From contig CAYGKP010000012.1 in assembly GCA_964350605.1 (NCBI GenBank), positions 1-23,556 of the forward strand: a stretch of 23,556 nt of DNA. The letters are read 5' to 3'. This DNA comes from CAYGKP01 sp964350605 (GTDB taxonomy: Bacteria > Bacteroidota > Bacteroidia > Cytophagales > JAAEPT01). A model generated the notes under the pieces. It was not told where the DNA came from and made no database searches. It worked only from the letters and a program-made list of their open reading frames with translations. The position numbers and the translations under genes were made by a program. The stretch's first letter is position 1. Each line of letters begins with the position of its first letter. Below are positions 21,909 through 23,556 of this stretch, piece after piece.

Positions 21909-22337
21909 ATGAACCGCCGCCGCCGTTTTATTGCCATTGTCGGGCTCCTACTCGTGCTGCCACTCAGCATGAGCTTCCGGTTCCATACCCACTATTGTGG
22001 GGGAGAGGCTGTAAATCAAGAGATCTTACTCTTCGCAGAAGGCAGTGGGTGCGGAATGATGGTTGAGGAAGGCTCTGCCTACCCCTCAGACCATGAGACA
22101 CTGAGGCAAAAATCGTGCTGTGAGGATGTGTCCCTTGAAGCCAGTTTCAAGCCAGATGCACCGACCGTCGAGAGCCTCCAAGCACCACTAATTACCGCAT
22201 TCATAGTTTCCTCTACGGCGCATTTTGTCGTCGACCTGGCACCTCTGTTTGTCACAGAGCGCATCGATTGGCCCCTGGGTCTTGATCCGCCCCCCCGAGA
22301 AGCTCTCTACTTGGCGTTCGCCCAACTGCGGCTGTAA
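21909..22337 (+). CDS. HYC_CC_PP family protein (metal-resistance-linked, secreted)
   Basis: About 142 residues. It has the landmarks of this Bacteroidota family: an Arg-rich start and hydrophobic signal or anchor segment ('FIAIVGLLLVLPLSMSF'), then 'HTHYCGGE' (His-Tyr-Cys), 'KSCCEDV' (Cys-Cys) and 'DPPPREALY' (Pro-Pro). The His and Cys residues suggest metal binding in the periplasm; the exact function is unknown. Members are often found beside CusA/CzcA efflux pumps and metal-related outer-membrane genes, as here (cusA follows after 75 bases). I chose the ATG at 21909; a GTG directly before it at 21906 would add one residue. No ribosome binding site is visible, as is common in this phylum. 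Confidence 0.8.
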   Translation: MNRRRRFIAIVGLLLVLPLSMSFRFHTHYCGGEAVNQEILLFAEGSGCGMMVEEGSAYPSDHETLRQKSCCEDVSLEASFKPDAPTVESLQAPLITAFIVSSTAHFVVDLAPLFVTERIDWPLGLDPPPREALYLAFAQLRL

Positions 22338-22412
22338 GTCCATTCCTCAAAGCGCAGACCCCTGTTACGGGCTTGTCTGCTTTTCGCTTTGTCTGGAATC
22401 TTGGACTTCACT

Positions 22413-23556
22413 ATGCTCAATCGCCTGACTCAATTCTTCTTGGAGACCAAGCTGGTCACCTTCTTGGTGTTCAGCCTACTGATCCTTTACGGTGTGGTGG
22501 TCGCCCCTTTCTCGTGGGACCGATCGCCGCTTCCCGCTAATCCCGTACCTGTTGATGCCATTCCTAACTATGGGGAGAACCAACAGATCGTGTTCACCGC
22601 CTGGCCTGGCCGCTCGCCCCAGGACGTGGAGGATCAGATCTCTTACCCACTGACGACCGCCCTGCTCGGCGTGCCGGGGGTGCGAACGGTGCGCAGCTCT
22701 TCGATGCTGGGGTTCAGTTCGATCTACTTGATTTTCGAGGAAGATGTCGAGCTGTATTGGTCGCGGTCGCGGATTCTTGAGAAGCTCAATGCCTTGCCCT
22801 CGGGCCTTTTGCCGAAGGGGGTTCAACCTACCCTTGGCCCCGATGCGACGGCGTTGGGGCAAGTCTTTTGGTATACCCTGGAAGGCCGCGATTCGCTGGG
22901 GAACGTGACTGGCGGCTGGGGGCTCGATGAGCTTCGCACCATCCAGGATTACTACGTGAAGTATGGCCTGTTGGGCGCGGACGGCGTTGCCGAGGTCGGC
23001 TCGGTCGGGGGCTTTGTGAAGGAGTACCAAGTGGATGTCGACCCAGCTGCGCTTCGGGCCTATGGCCTCGGTGTTCTAGATGTGGCAGATGCCGTCGAGG
23101 CCTCCAACCTGGACGTTGGGGCACAGACCATTGAGAGCAACCGGGTGGAGTACTTGGTGCGGGGTCTTGGCTACTTGGAATCGCTCTCCGATCTGGAGCA
23201 AGCGGTGATCGAGGTGCGAGATAATGTACCCATCCGCGTAAGCGACGTGGCCCATGTGGGTTTTGGTCCTGCACCAAGGGAAGGCATTCTCGACAAGTCG
23301 GGGGCCGAGGTAGTGGGGGGCGTGGTGGTCGCTCGCGACGGGGAGAACCCGTTGCAAGTCATCAAAAACGTCAAAGCGCGCATCGCAGAGATTTCCACTG
23401 GCTTGCCGCGCAAAACGCTGGAAGACGGCACGGTGTCTCAGCTGACCATCGTGCCTTTCTACGACCGCACCCAACTGATCGAAGAAACCCTGGGCACCTT
23501 GGAAGAGGCCCTGACCCTCGAAATCCTCATCACCATCCTGGTGGTCGTCATCATGG
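22413..23556 (+). CDS. CusA/CzcA-family heavy-metal efflux RND pump, 5' part
   Basis: 381 codons are visible before the window ends; the family is normally about 1,030 residues or more. It has an N-terminal transmembrane helix ('LVTFLVFSLLILYGVVVAPF', about 14-33) and then the periplasmic porter domain with the diagnostic 'VDAIPN', 'WPGRSPQDVEDQISYPLTTALLGVPGV' region and 'LGPDATALGQVFWY'. A second membrane segment begins at the window edge ('LEILITILVVVIM'). These pumps use the proton gradient to export Cu+/Ag+ or Zn2+/Co2+/Cd2+ through a tripartite envelope complex. The determinants separating CusA from CzcA lie outside the window. It probably forms an operon with the HYC_CC_PP gene. The reading frame is intact throughout. 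Confidence 0.93.
   Translation, partial: MLNRLTQFFLETKLVTFLVFSLLILYGVVVAPFSWDRSPLPANPVPVDAIPNYGENQQIVFTAWPGRSPQDVEDQISYPLTTALLGVPGVRTVRSSSMLGFSSIYLIFEEDVELYWSRSRILEKLNALPSGLLPKGVQPTLGPDATALGQVFWYTLEGRDSLGNVTGGWGLDELRTIQDYYVKYGLLGADGVAEVGSVGGFVKEYQVDVDPAALRAYGLGVLDVADAVEASNLDVGAQTIESNRVEYLVRGLGYLESLSDLEQAVIEVRDNVPIRVSDVAHVGFGPAPREGILDKSGAEVVGGVVVARDGENPLQVIKNVKARIAEISTGLPRKTLEDGTVSQLTIVPFYDRTQLIEETLGTLEEALTLEILITILVVVIM

Noticed and set aside
1..23556. CRISPR arrays, tRNA or rRNA genes
   Set aside because: No regularly spaced repeats and no cloverleaf-like or rRNA sequence were seen on either strand; the only direct repeats of note are those inside hsdS.

Overview
The window looks like a Bacteroidota chromosome. 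Evidence: a type IX secretion C-terminal sorting domain (1236-2054), a HYC_CC_PP-type protein next to a CusA/CzcA efflux pump (21.9-23.6 kb), GTG/TTG starts with weak Shine-Dalgarno signals, and Bacteroidota-style recombinases. No RNA genes or CRISPR arrays were seen. Base composition is mosaic: resident genes are fairly GC-rich, while the 10.5-16.3 kb island and parts of the hsd locus are AT-richer.

Layout. (1) 75-2054, minus strand: a compact operon of one T9SS-sorted protein and two lipoproteins, ending in a hairpin terminator. (2) 2055-3582: a divergent XRE regulator with palindromic operator candidates, convergent with a two-gene operon of unknown function. (3) 3704-9980, plus strand: a complete Type I restriction-modification locus, hsdM-hsdS-hsdR. 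(4) 9985-19664: an SRAP/HMCES (yedK-like) gene begins 4 bases after hsdR but is cut near codon 170. Its last 63 codons lie 7.2 kb downstream at 17690-17881, directly before umuD and umuC. Removing 10495-17689 restores an in-frame 233-codon SRAP gene, so the ancestral order was hsdM-hsdS-hsdR-SRAP-umuD-umuC. (5) The intervening 7195 bp is a mobile island: a tyrosine integrase at its right end plus a tightly packed five-gene operon (beta-class DNA methyltransferase, BglII-like endonuclease, ParB/Srx-fold protein, SNF2-type ATPase, DUF3883 protein). This is the best candidate for an undescribed defence system in the window. (6) 19734-21702, minus strand: a 503-residue serine recombinase with two small flanking ORFs. 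(7) 21909-23556, plus strand: the HYC_CC_PP protein and the start of a heavy-metal RND pump, cut by the window end.

How the parts may work together. The resident Type I system, the SRAP abasic-site sensor and UmuD/UmuC translesion synthesis appear to have been stacked in one transcriptional direction, linking restriction to DNA-damage tolerance. The island broke this arrangement and added a second modification-based system. At a finer scale, the 9-mer GAAGCTCAG (either strand) occurs 11 times where about 0.2 is expected by chance. It is concentrated outside the island and the hsd genes, resembling an uptake, recombination or other genome-wide signal.
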